This document shows, piece by piece, positions 1 through 7,979 of a stretch of 21,088 bases of DNA. Both the position numbers and the translations under genes were made by a program. The stretch covers positions 1-21,088 of the forward strand of contig JAIRNN010000022.1 in NCBI GenBank assembly GCA_031257995.1, given 5' to 3'. The notes beneath the pieces are model-generated. The model had not been told where the DNA came from. It saw nothing but the letters and a program-made list of their open reading frames with translations, and did no database searches. Numbering within the stretch: the first letter of the stretch is position 1; each line of letters starts with the position of its first letter. The DNA comes from Spirochaetaceae bacterium (GTDB taxonomy: Bacteria; Spirochaetota; Spirochaetia; Treponematales; Breznakiellaceae).

Positions 1-216
1 TTACAAAAATTTGGTATTAAACCAGACGGTATAATAAATTTCCTCTCGAACGAGCCTCCGATTGGGAAATTGCTCTACGTTTCAGATACCGCGCAGCTCT
101 GCTGCGCGGAGGCTCATTGCAAACATGAAAGAAGCCCCGCCGCCGGCCTTGCCGTTGGGCAAAACCGGCGGCAAGGCCGCGTGGTTCAGGTTCCGCCTGA
201 CGCGGGCCCTTCCCGT
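1..216. other. Downstream flank of lipoprotein gene with nested inverted repeats
   Basis: No credible gene is seen. Two structured stretches are visible. GAGCCTCCG (about 52-60) pairs with CGGAGGCTC (about 108-116), and inside the second arm CGCGCAGC/GCTGCGCG forms a tight hairpin with a three-base loop. Between about 137 and 177, GCCGCCGG pairs with CCGGCGGC, with an alternative pairing of GCCTTGCC with GGCAAGGC. They lie just past the 3' end of the minus-strand lipoprotein gene and could end its transcript, but neither has a clear T-tract on that strand. Confidence 0.4.
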
Positions 217-1986
217 TTATTGTTTGGTGAGTACTGTCTCGGAACCATCGCCTGAGGAAATGGTGAGGGTTGAACCGGAGATGCTGTAGGTCTGGCTGTA
301 GGATCTTTCGGAACTGAAGCCGGAAGCATACGTGTAGAACTTACTGCCGTCCGCCTTCCAGATTTCAGATCGGCCCTGATCGCCCTGCCGCATTTCAAAA
401 ACCCCGTTGGAAGTAATGGTTACGGTAAGGGTTTGGCCTCCCTGCGTTACTGTCCATGTGCCGTGCAGGCGGGGATCCCCGTCCGCGCCGGAGCCGGATA
501 CGCTGGTAACTTTGGTGAGGACTATGTCAGGCCGTTTATTGGTTTCTTCATCCCGTTCCCCCGCTTCGGGGAGCGTCAGTTTGTCGCCGGAAATCGTATA
601 GGAGTGTCCGTCAATCTTCCCGTTCTCGGTTACGGGAAAGCTGACAGGCACAGACGCCCCCAGGGTGTGGAAGGTTCCGTTCCCGTCCGCTTTAAGGTCC
701 CAGTAATAGTCCTGGCCGTCCTCTGTCAGCTTCCAGACTCCCGCAAGCACGTTGTCATTCGCCGGCTTTGAGAAATCGCTGGGTTTGCCGTCCGTTACAG
801 GTATGGAAACGATCACCAGGTTGCCGGTAGGCGTCAGCAGATAGAGCGTGTCCGACTCCACGCAATACCCCAGGGTAACGGTATCACCATGGGAGGTGGT
901 GAATACGGCGGTCTTGTCGGACTTTAACTCCATCCGGTCATTTCCTCCATTTATCCAAACCCCCAGGAGTGCGTCCGTGGCGGCGGCAGGGGTCTTTGTC
1001 TCGGTACTGTTCTTGGTAAAGGTACTTCCCCTATCGAGGGTAAATTCGGTTTTGCCTTCATTGAACATAACCGCCTCAGAACTTATTATGCTTGTAGACC
1101 ATGTACGCATGTCGAAAGAGGAATTATCCCTCGAGAAGTAGAAGTACCATGCCGTACCGTCCTCTTGCAGCAAATAAACATTATCGCCGAGCTGCCACAC
1201 CCCCGCGTAAGGCTCCAACTCAGACATGGATGTCCACTTGGCGTACAGGGTGATGCTTGCGTCAACGGTCAGAGAAGAGTCGGCTGCCGTAGTAAGCGCC
1301 TCCTCCTTATACCAGCCGTCGAATACATTGCCGGCTTTGGTTGTCTGGTAATTACCCAGGAATACAGAGCCGCCCTTCGCGACCGTAACGGGATCGATAG
1401 CCGAGCCGCCGTTGGTGTTAAAGGTTACGGTTACCGCCTCTGTCCATTTTGCCTTTAAGGTGATGTCCTCGGTAACGGTCCCCGTGCCGAAATTCCACGC
1501 GGTATCCCCGTTGTACCAGCCGGCAAAGATATATCCGTCTTTGGTTGGCTTCGCCGGTTCCGGCGCCTTTTCGCCCTGTATCACGGTTTGCTTTGCCGGG
1601 GCGGGCGTACCGCCGTCCGCGTCAAAGGTTACCTCGTAGGACGGGACATTTTCCCCCGCAACCCACTTGGCGTAAATAGTCGTGTCCTGCACAACCACGT
1701 CCGTGTCGAAGTTCCACAGGGTCGTTTTGGCCTCGTCCCGGTACCAGGCAGCAAAGGTATTGCCTTCCTTGGTGGGGTTATCGGGCTTCTCAACCGTTTT
1801 GCCTTCTTCCACGGTTTGGGATTCAAGTCCGGTTCCGCCGTCCAGGTTAAAGGTTACCGTGTAGGTAGTAGGTTCCGGATCACCGGAATCGGGGGGGCAC
1901 CCTGTGGCAATTGTTCCGAATACCAGCATAACGCCGAATATTCCCCATAAAGCCTTGTTCTTGAAAAACCATGCTTTTTTATGCAT
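217..1986 (-). CDS. Lipoprotein with three InlB-type repeats and GVW modules
   Basis: The 589-residue protein begins with a lipoprotein signal: a KK-rich N-terminus, a hydrophobic core at residues 12-28, and a lipobox ending at Cys30. Three Listeria-Bacteroides (InlB B / Flg_new) repeats follow at about residues 42-108, 117-181 and 185-251. Each has a VTFN-x-(D/N)GG start, an F-x-x-WY core and an AKW end. The C-terminal half has four looser modules that begin GVW or GTW and end in short beta hairpins, resembling lipocalin-like repeats. An AGGAGGAAG ribosome-binding site lies just upstream of ATG 1986. It is probably anchored in the outer membrane or periplasm. InlB-type repeats are widespread in spirochaete surface lipoproteins, but their ligand is unknown here. 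The gene stands alone, diverging from the cdaA cluster. Confidence 0.85.
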   Translation of the reverse strand: MHKKAWFFKNKALWGIFGVMLVFGTIATGCPPDSGDPEPTTYTVTFNLDGGTGLESQTVEEGKTVEKPDNPTKEGNTFAAWYRDEAKTTLWNFDTDVVVQDTTIYAKWVAGENVPSYEVTFDADGGTPAPAKQTVIQGEKAPEPAKPTKDGYIFAGWYNGDTAWNFGTGTVTEDITLKAKWTEAVTVTFNTNGGSAIDPVTVAKGGSVFLGNYQTTKAGNVFDGWYKEEALTTAADSSLTVDASITLYAKWTSMSELEPYAGVWQLGDNVYLLQEDGTAWYFYFSRDNSSFDMRTWSTSIISSEAVMFNEGKTEFTLDRGSTFTKNSTETKTPAAATDALLGVWINGGNDRMELKSDKTAVFTTSHGDTVTLGYCVESDTLYLLTPTGNLVIVSIPVTDGKPSDFSKPANDNVLAGVWKLTEDGQDYYWDLKADGNGTFHTLGASVPVSFPVTENGKIDGHSYTISGDKLTLPEAGERDEETNKRPDIVLTKVTSVSGSGADGDPRLHGTWTVTQGGQTLTVTITSNGVFEMRQGDQGRSEIWKADGSKFYTYASGFSSERSYSQTYSISGSTLTISSGDGSETVLTKQ

Positions 1987-2197
1987 AATTCTTCCTCCTT
2001 ACATGTAAAAAAGTTTTGCGGAAGCGGCCCGCCGCCGCGCCGGACAACCCTGCAAGTCTACGGCGTGTTCGGCGGCTCCTTCCGTCTATAGCAACCGCAA
2101 CGCGGCTGTAACCAAAATAAAGTAAAATGAACAGTAAACAATTAAGAATTGAGCCTGTTCCAAAACCCCGGGGGTCCGGGGGGCCTTTGGCCTCCCG

Positions 2198-2225
2198 GCG
2201 GGGCGTTGCGGGGCAGAGCCCCGCA
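2198..2225 (+). repeat. CGTTGCGGGG hairpin repeat, copy 1
   Basis: The motif GGCGGGGCGTTGCGGGGC is followed by a three-base loop and GCCCCGCA, giving an 8-bp perfect stem (2207-2214 with 2218-2225). Related copies occur at 7948-7960 and 16790-16805 (same strand) and twice in inverted orientation at 10063-10096 and 10134-10166. Confidence 0.6.
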
Positions 2226-2337
2226 GAGGGGGTAGCGTAAGACCAAACGGAGGGAGATGTGGATGCGCATTAGGTGTAGCCGTGGATACGGACACATCGA
2301 CCGAAGAGCGGGCTGGAGCGAGGGAGAGACGGGGCCT

Positions 2338-2441
2338 TAGTGCATTTATTTACGGTAAAACATTCAAGAGAGGGCCCACACTGTGCCGCAGGAATGTTAC
2401 AACCGTGCTCAACGTTTCGCGTACGGCATTGGGTATCCCCC
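2338..2441 (+). repeat. 100-bp dispersed intergenic repeat, copy A
   Basis: This block shares an ordered series of matches with 7980-8078: AACATTCAA, GTGCCGCAGGAAT, GCTCAACGTTTCGCG and GCATTGGG followed by a C-run. Small indels separate them. Neither copy encodes a plausible protein. It looks like a small non-coding dispersed element or the remnant of one. Confidence 0.65.
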
Positions 2442-2503
2442 TTTTTATCTTTTCCGAGCAAAAGTACTATGTCATCCTACTACTGCCCTATCCGCAAAGC
2501 CTC

Positions 2504-2532
2504 TTGAAACAGCCGTCTTTTTGTGGTAAATT
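2504..2532 (+). promoter_or_regulatory. Probable sigma70 promoter of cdaA
   Basis: TTGAAA (2504-2509) and TAAATT (2527-2532) are separated by 17 bp, matching 5/6 and 4/6 of the consensus. A start site about 7 bases past the -10 element falls on GTG 2539, so the transcript may be leaderless. Confidence 0.45.
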
Positions 2533-2538
2533 TTTGCT

Positions 2539-3411
2539 GTGGAATGGTTACAGTGGCTGTTGTCGCTTTATAATGATGTTGTGCGCCCGGTGCTTGATGT
2601 GGCGATTCTCGCGTTCCTGATATTCAAGTTGTTTGAGTTGTTGGTGAAGACGCAGGCGGTTCAAATGGTGAAGGGCGCGGTGGTTCTCGTGCTGGTGTTC
2701 GCCGTCGCCTACCTGTTCAAGCTGAGTACGCTGCAATGGATACTGAGGTCGCTTGCCCCCGGTTTGCTTATCGCGGTTGCCGTCGTGTTTCAGCCTGAGT
2801 TGCGAAAACTCATCACGCGGTTGGGGTTCGGTGACTTCTTCAGGCCGGACAAGAAGCCTCATCTTGGCCAGCACGAGTCGGTCGTTACCGCCTGTGAGAC
2901 CCTGTCTGAGGAGAGACGGGGGGCGCTTATCGTGTTTTCCCGGCGAAACAACATCCGCGACATCATCGAAACCGGTACCCGCCTCAACGCGGAGATCTCG
3001 TCGAGCCTCATCCGTTGTGTGTTCGAGTTTGACACGCCGCTCCACGACGGGGCGATGGTCATTCAAAATGGAAGGATCATCGTTGCCGGTTGCATCCTGC
3101 CCCTTTCCGAGCAACAGGAGATCAAGAAGTCGTTCGGCACCCGCCATCGCGCGGCACTGGGTATGTCCGAGCGGTCTGACGCGGTGGTACTTGTGGTGTC
3201 CGAGGAGACGGGCGCGATCTCGATAGCCTACGAAGGCCAGCTCTACTACGATCTTTCGGCAGTCGAGGTGCATCAGAAACTCCGGGCCCTGCTCGACCGG
3301 ACGAAACGCGGACCGGAGGAACATGAAATGGACGATCTCGAAGCCCATGTTGCGGCATCAAAGGCTGCGGACGGCTCTCTTATCGCCAAAGAGGAAGTGT
3401 TTGTTGAGTAA
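2539..3411 (+). CDS. cdaA: Diadenylate cyclase CdaA (c-di-AMP synthase)
   Basis: The 290-residue membrane protein condenses two ATP into cyclic di-AMP. Three hydrophobic segments occupy roughly residues 17-35, 45-60 and 70-84, followed by a cytoplasmic DAC domain at about 100-260. The hallmark DGA motif is at residues 170-172 and the RHR motif, in GTRHRAALG, at 202-204. Both are the ATP-binding and catalytic signatures of DisA_N/DAC enzymes. The length and three-helix N-terminus fit the CdaA (YbbP) class rather than DisA. GTG 2539 is the only reasonable start because TAA at 2527 closes the frame upstream; no Shine-Dalgarno sequence precedes it. The next gene, cdaR, overlaps its 3' end, the classical cdaA-cdaR pairing. 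c-di-AMP commonly controls potassium and osmolyte balance and wall stress. Confidence 0.95.
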   Translation: MEWLQWLLSLYNDVVRPVLDVAILAFLIFKLFELLVKTQAVQMVKGAVVLVLVFAVAYLFKLSTLQWILRSLAPGLLIAVAVVFQPELRKLITRLGFGDFFRPDKKPHLGQHESVVTACETLSEERRGALIVFSRRNNIRDIIETGTRLNAEISSSLIRCVFEFDTPLHDGAMVIQNGRIIVAGCILPLSEQQEIKKSFGTRHRAALGMSERSDAVVLVVSEETGAISIAYEGQLYYDLSAVEVHQKLRALLDRTKRGPEEHEMDDLEAHVAASKAADGSLIAKEEVFVE

Positions 3412-4435
3412 GATCAAATTACAGGAACTGATTCTTCGTAACTGGCCGGCAAAGATTCTCTCGGTCGGGTGCGCGCTTGTTCTTTTTGTGTTTTACCAGA
3501 CAAGCACTCTTGAAGAACGTTTTTTTTCCGTGCCGCTCCTCGTGGAAGGCGCCGACAAGATGGTGCCGGCCAACCAGTATCCTAAGATGATACGAGTTAC
3601 GTTGCGCGGTAACGCGAACAGCATCTACCCGGTCATCAACAGCGACATTGAGACCTTTATTGATATTGGCGACACAAACGAGAAGGGAACACGGCATTTT
3701 CCGGTACAGGTACGCAAAAAGGGAACAGCACTGGGTGTCGAAACGCTCGAAATTGCCGTTGACCCGATGGAAATAACTATCGAGCTTGACACGAAATTTA
3801 GCGCGTTTATGAATGTGTTGCCAAGAACGCAGGGGGAAGTGGCGGTGGGGTTTGAATTGACGCGGAAAACGCTTAATCCGTCACGTATTCGTATTGAAGG
3901 GCCGGAAGGACTTGTCCGCCGTTACACGGAACTGTCAACGGAGGCCATTGATCTTGAAGGCCGGAACGCCGATTTCACCGTCATCACCCGTGTGGCGAAT
4001 CCCGACCCGTTGATCGCGCTTCAGGGGGAGAGTATCATCGAGTTTCACGGCGAAGTGCGTCCGGTTTTGATCATCAGGAGTTTTACCGCCGTTCCGGTCG
4101 AGGCCCGCAATCTGAACGAGCAGCTGCGTTTCGCCGAGCCGCCTGAATTCGGGGAACTGCGCCTTGAGGGGCCGCAAAACGAGCTTGAGGCGTGGAAGTC
4201 CGAAGGGAATGTGTTTGTTGACTGTGCCGCCATCACCAACCCCGGCGAATACGACCTGCCCATCCAGTTACTGTTGCCCGCAAATTGCCGGATGTTGGGG
4301 ACGGTCGCCGAGGCATCCGCGTTGGCTGCGCTGAACCGTACGGAGGTGGAAGACGGAAGGGCCGCCGTTGACGAAATGTCGCCTAAGGTCCGCGTGACCA
4401 TCGTCACCGCCCAAACGGCACAAACGGAAAGATAG
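3404..4435 (+). CDS. cdaR: YbbR-domain protein, CdaA regulator
   Basis: This is a CdaR/YbbR-like protein of about 343 residues: a short cytoplasmic N-terminus, one membrane anchor (segment rich in ILSVGCALVLFVFY, about residues 15-35), then a long extracytoplasmic beta-rich region with several degenerate YbbR repeats. CdaR proteins bind CdaA through the membrane and modulate c-di-AMP synthesis. The start is probably TTG 3404, preceded by GAGGAA at 3391-3396. This overlaps the end of cdaA by eight bases and suggests translational coupling. An in-frame ATG at 3323 would lie deep inside cdaA and is unlikely. Family assignment rests on context plus topology and repeat character. Confidence 0.85.
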   Translation: MSKIKLQELILRNWPAKILSVGCALVLFVFYQTSTLEERFFSVPLLVEGADKMVPANQYPKMIRVTLRGNANSIYPVINSDIETFIDIGDTNEKGTRHFPVQVRKKGTALGVETLEIAVDPMEITIELDTKFSAFMNVLPRTQGEVAVGFELTRKTLNPSRIRIEGPEGLVRRYTELSTEAIDLEGRNADFTVITRVANPDPLIALQGESIIEFHGEVRPVLIIRSFTAVPVEARNLNEQLRFAEPPEFGELRLEGPQNELEAWKSEGNVFVDCAAITNPGEYDLPIQLLLPANCRMLGTVAEASALAALNRTEVEDGRAAVDEMSPKVRVTIVTAQTAQTER

Positions 4436-4436
4436 C

Positions 4437-5303
4437 ATGGCAAACAAAGACGGGAACGAAAACGCGCTTAAAATCTCATTTCTGGCAAAGGACACGACTC
4501 GGTGCCCAGTATGCGGCGAAACATTCCACCGGGAAGAGTTGCTCTCCGGGTCGGGCCGTCTCATCGCGGGCAGCCTGACCGACGAACTCCACCGCCTCTA
4601 TGAAACGTCCCGTTACGGCGACCTCTATCCTCTTTCTTATCCGGCGACGGTCTGTCCCCGATGCTGGTTCGCCGCGATGGATCAGGACTTTACCAAATTG
4701 CCGAAAGACGAGATTCCGCTGGTGGAAGCCGCCGAACACTCCCGCAAAGACATGGTTCAGATGATCTTTCCTTCTATTGATTTTTATGAAAACCGCAATC
4801 TGGTAAGCGGCGCGGCATCTCAGCTTCTCGTTTGTCTCTGCTACGACTATTTTCCTGTGACTTTTTCCCCAACCATAAAACAAGGTATCGCCGCGTTACG
4901 CGCCGGCTGGCTGCTTGACCACATGGATGCCGTGTATCCGGGACAGCATTACGGCTGGCTTGCGGAAATGTTTAAGAAAAAAGCCTGTTTTTTTTACAGC
5001 GAGGCGTTGGCCAATGAAACCTTCGGCAAGGAAACGCTTTCCGGCCTCACCGCGTTCGGGCCGGACACCGACAAAAACTACGGCTACGAGGGAATGCTCT
5101 ATGTGCGCGGCATCCTCGAATACAAATACGGCTCACAAAAAGACCCCCGGCGGCGCTACGAAATTCTCTCCGACTCAAAACGCACTATTGCGAAAATCTT
5201 CGGCTTCGGTAAATCTTCCAAAAGTAAGCCTGGCCCCCTCTTGGAACACGGCAAAAACCTCTACAACCAGTTGGGAAAAGAGCTCCAAGACTTCGACGAA
5301 TAG
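4437..5303 (+). CDS. DUF2225 zinc-ribbon family protein
   Basis: The predicted protein has 288 residues and no signal peptide or membrane segment. It carries two CxxC pairs near the N-terminus, CPVC at about 23-26 and CPRC at about 73-76, that probably bind one zinc ion. The remaining helical part contains LxxGWLxxH- and YxxA-like patterns typical of TPR-like packing. The layout matches DUF2225, a family common in spirochaetes and Firmicutes whose function is unknown to me. It starts one base after the cdaR stop, with GGAAAG as a possible ribosome-binding site, so it is likely co-transcribed with cdaA-cdaR. A role linked to c-di-AMP is only suggested by position. Confidence 0.85.
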   Translation: MANKDGNENALKISFLAKDTTRCPVCGETFHREELLSGSGRLIAGSLTDELHRLYETSRYGDLYPLSYPATVCPRCWFAAMDQDFTKLPKDEIPLVEAAEHSRKDMVQMIFPSIDFYENRNLVSGAASQLLVCLCYDYFPVTFSPTIKQGIAALRAGWLLDHMDAVYPGQHYGWLAEMFKKKACFFYSEALANETFGKETLSGLTAFGPDTDKNYGYEGMLYVRGILEYKYGSQKDPRRRYEILSDSKRTIAKIFGFGKSSKSKPGPLLEHGKNLYNQLGKELQDFDE

Positions 5304-5322
5304 TGTCCCAAAAGGTTTTTTT

Positions 5323-5778
5323 TTGATAAATATCGAGGATCCCTTGTTCCGGTCGCCGTGGGCGAAAGTGCTGTTCCACCGCGTCCTCCGTGAGACGAAA
5401 GGCCGCTACGGCTTCGAAATGCGCGGGCTCCGGCTTGAAGGCGCGTGGCTCACGTTCTACATCAAGCCCGACGACGGCCTCAAACTGCCGAAGATAATGC
5501 AGTGGTTGAAGCAGACGTTTTCCCTGCGGTTCAACATAATGGTGGGACGGAAGGGGCACGTATGGGGGGAGCGGTACGAGTCGGAGATCTTGTGGGGAGG
5601 GCTGCCTGAGGGGGCGGAGGAAGTTGACTGGGCGGCGATAGACAAGTCGGCAAACACGCCGGTAGCGGGGGCGGCGGCCTACATCTTGAGTTGGGACAGC
5701 CTTAGGTCGCCCGGAATGACGATAACGACCCGGTTTTCGGCCAAAAACGCTGCCAAACCCGCGTCTCCGCCGGGGTAA
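5323..5778 (+). CDS. Degenerate REP-type (Y1/IS200-like) transposase-derived protein, HUH motif lost
   Basis: The 151-residue product resembles the core of REP-associated Y1 transposases common in treponemes. Helical elements ETKGRYGFEM, KIMQWLKQTFSLRFN (about 57-71) and GHVWGERYESE (about 78-88) match the family pattern. The segment that normally reads GNHIHF-x-IKP here reads GAWLTFYIKP (about 40-49), so both metal-binding histidines are replaced by Trp42 and Thr44. A tyrosine remains at about residue 120 (AAAYIL). The N-terminal strand is short and the tail is low-complexity. No ATG fits; TTG 5323 has AAAAGG at 5310-5315. It follows DUF2225 by 19 bases. It is either a decaying remnant or a domesticated nucleic-acid-binding protein. 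The family call is from recollection. Confidence 0.6.
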   Translation: MINIEDPLFRSPWAKVLFHRVLRETKGRYGFEMRGLRLEGAWLTFYIKPDDGLKLPKIMQWLKQTFSLRFNIMVGRKGHVWGERYESEILWGGLPEGAEEVDWAAIDKSANTPVAGAAAYILSWDSLRSPGMTITTRFSAKNAAKPASPPG

Positions 5779-6005
5779 CCCCCCGGATCACGGCAAAAAG
5801 GGGTTCCGGCAAGCCTCAAGCGTCCCGACCCAAAATGGCCGCAGGAGATATCTGCCGAGGCTGTAAAAGAAGCCCCCGATCCGACAGGAGGGGCCATTGG
5901 ACCGGGTGAAAAAGAGGGACCCGTTTCGGGCCGGCTTTCCCGTGACGACAAAAAAAAGAGCCGAGCGGAATTCCAACGGAACCGCCCAGCTGCTATACTG
6001 GATAT
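5779..6005. other. Gap between Y1-like gene and IS1182 transposase
   Basis: No gene is credible here. I looked for an inverted repeat matching the sequence after 7717 that would mark the left end of the insertion sequence, and found none that is convincing. Confidence 0.5.
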
Positions 6006-6148
6006 ATGCAAATAATACCCACAAAAAACTATACGACCTTCTCCAACTTGCATCAACTGTGCTTGCCGATGGATGCCGGTGTGTTGATTCCCCAAGACGA
6101 TTCGGTGCGGCTTCTGGCGTTTGTCCTGAAGCGGCTTGATTTGACCCC
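6006..6148 (+). pseudogene. N-terminal fragment of IS1182-like transposase, out of frame with the main ORF
   Basis: From ATG 6006 the reading frame encodes the usual IS1182 N-terminus, with LPMDAGVLIPQDDSVRLL and VLKRLDLT. It then leaves the family pattern at a run of five C residues (6145-6149). The -1 frame continues with PLYEAYTAY and runs without a stop into the long transposase ORF. Adding one C to the run would restore a single continuous transposase. The most economical reading is a one-base deletion in a homopolymer (real or a sequencing error). Programmed -1 slippage on the C-run is less likely. Confidence 0.75.
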
Positions 6149-6238
6149 CTGTACGAAGCGTATACCGCATACTGCCAAAGGCGGCGAAGGGAGGAGGCCG
6201 ACAGGGAATGTGAAGCGGCGGAACGGGACACCAGGGAA

Positions 6239-7717
6239 TTGGTCGCGTCGGATGAAGCGGAAGGCAGGAATACCCAGCCGAGTGGGCGGGTGGAGAAAAA
6301 GAAAGACGGGCAGCCGCCATGCGATATAGTGGTAGTGCTCAGTATCGTCCTGTACGGAGCCATGGAGCATATCTATTCGAGCCGCGCCCTGGCGAAGGCG
6401 TGCCGGCAAAACATCAATTTCATGCGGCTGTTACAAGGGAGCCCGCCGCCGTCCCAGGGGATGATAAACGGCTTCAGGAAACACCTGTTATGGGAGGCGG
6501 TAGAAAACCTGTTTTATGGGTTGGTACGGTTGCCGGGAGATTATAAGGAAGTAACGTTTACGCAGGTGTTTATAGACGGGACGATGCTGGAAGCGCGGGC
6601 GAACTGCCACACGGCGGTATGGCGGAAGAACGTTGACCGGCATGAGCGGGGACAGACAGAAAAGATACCGGGGATTATACGGGAGCTCAACGGGAGTGAA
6701 GGGACTGTTTTTTCCGAAGCCGGTGAAGGGATACTGGATCGGGCAAACGAGGTACAGGCGTACCTGGACCGGAAACTGGAGGGGGCGGGAGGAGGGGGAG
6801 CAACATTGTCCCGAAGAACCCTGAAAACATACCGACACACCCTGAAAGAATGTGTCAAAAAGCTAAAAACCTATGCAAACCAGCGTGAAACACGGGGAAA
6901 ACGTAACAGTTATTCAAAAACCGACCGGGATGCCGCCTTTATGCGGATGAAGGACCAAACCCTCAAGGCGGCATACAACGCACAACTGGCCGTTGAGGGG
7001 GAATACATAACCGGGGCCGGCATCTTCGCCACGGCCAACGACGGGACAACCCTCAAACCGTTTTTGGAACACCTGAAACAGATGGTGGGAACCACCTATG
7101 AAAAGATCGTCGCCGATGCGGGGTATGAAAGCGGGGAGAATTACGCATGTCTTGCGGAGAACAGGCGGCAAGCGTATATCAAACCGGTGAACTGCCAACG
7201 GATGAAGACGGGGAAGTTCAAGAAAGACATCAGCAAACGGGAGAACATGGCGTATGACGGCATACGGGACGAATACACCTGCGCGAATGCTCACAAGCTG
7301 CGGTCGGTAAGAACTGAAATCCGGGTGAGCAAGAGCGGGTATGAGAGCGGAGCAACGGTATATGAAAGTGAGGATTGCGAAGGCTGTCCGCTTCGGGAAC
7401 GGTGTACGGCTTCAAAAAAGAACCGGCAGATGGAGGTCTCAAAAAAGCTGCTTGCCTACCGGGAAGTATCGAGAGCGCACATAAGCAGCGAGGAGGGGAA
7501 ACTCCTGCGGGTGAACCGTTCGATACAGGTAGAAGGGGTCTTTGGGGTAGCGAAAGAGGATTATCATTTCAGGTGGTTTATGAGCCGGGGGAACGGCGGA
7601 GTACGGTGCGAACTACTGCTGCTGTGTTTTGGCTATAATGTGAACAAACTGCGCCACAAGATACAACAAGGCCGGTGCGGGACATCGCTACGCCCGTTAA
7701 AACAAAAAGCGTCCTGA
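6239..7717 (+). CDS. IS1182-family DDE transposase (main ORF)
   Basis: This is the catalytic part of an IS1182-like (DUF772 / DDE_Tnp_1) transposase. Counted from ATG 6239, the first Asp is D113 in VFIDGT, the second D293 in VADAGYES, and the Glu E432 in QVEGVFGVAKEDYHFRWF. The upstream stretch YSSRALAKACRQNINFM is a family signature. A cysteine cluster (DCEGCPLRERC, about 379-389) precedes the last block. The frame is actually open back to about 6140, and the true N-terminus lies in the +1 neighbouring frame from 6006. The ATG at 6239 is therefore a convenience start, and translation of the intact protein needs the frameshift repaired. Terminal inverted repeats and a target duplication could not be located. 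Confidence 0.9.
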   Translation: MVASDEAEGRNTQPSGRVEKKKDGQPPCDIVVVLSIVLYGAMEHIYSSRALAKACRQNINFMRLLQGSPPPSQGMINGFRKHLLWEAVENLFYGLVRLPGDYKEVTFTQVFIDGTMLEARANCHTAVWRKNVDRHERGQTEKIPGIIRELNGSEGTVFSEAGEGILDRANEVQAYLDRKLEGAGGGGATLSRRTLKTYRHTLKECVKKLKTYANQRETRGKRNSYSKTDRDAAFMRMKDQTLKAAYNAQLAVEGEYITGAGIFATANDGTTLKPFLEHLKQMVGTTYEKIVADAGYESGENYACLAENRRQAYIKPVNCQRMKTGKFKKDISKRENMAYDGIRDEYTCANAHKLRSVRTEIRVSKSGYESGATVYESEDCEGCPLRERCTASKKNRQMEVSKKLLAYREVSRAHISSEEGKLLRVNRSIQVEGVFGVAKEDYHFRWFMSRGNGGVRCELLLLCFGYNVNKLRHKIQQGRCGTSLRPLKQKAS

Positions 7718-7947
7718 GAGAATCCGGTGGCTGTCCCCGTTAACCCGGGGGATAGCTGTGCCCTTGTCATAGACAAAAGGGCGGGGCGGCCATACGGCTT
7801 TTCACCGATAGGGGCTCAACCACAAAAACACAAGGCACTCCAGGCGATAAAGACCGGGACCCACCCTCGTTTCCTCCAAAAATAACCGTTTTTTATATTT
7901 CTTTTACAGCCCCAAAATTGATAATTGAAAATGGTCGGGGATAGAGG

Positions 7948-7960
7948 CGGGGGCGTTGCG
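7948..7960 (+). repeat. CGTTGCGGGG repeat, copy 2
   Basis: GGGGGCGTTGCGGGG is the conserved core, but the CCCCGC arm that forms a hairpin in copy 1 is replaced here by a looser stem ending in CCCC. Confidence 0.5.
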
Positions 7961-7979
7961 GGGAACGGTTCCGGAGCCC

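Larger units (their letters stand above)
1987..2538. other. 550-bp intergenic region, repeat-rich
   Basis: No convincing gene was found between the two divergent units. The region holds several short dispersed repeats. GAGCCTGTTCCAAAACCCC at 2151-2169 recurs inverted near 18064-18082. A GGGGCGTTGCGGGG-type hairpin lies at 2198-2225. A block at about 2338-2441 is repeated at about 7980-8078. The right edge carries the probable cdaA promoter. Confidence 0.6.

Noticed and set aside
2548..3348. Long antisense ORF over cdaA
   Set aside because: A shadow of cdaA, rich in H, R and Q, with no motif.
5779..7800. Terminal inverted repeats of the IS1182-like element
   Set aside because: Only short weak matches (such as GGTGAAAA) were found around the transposase, not enough to set element borders.
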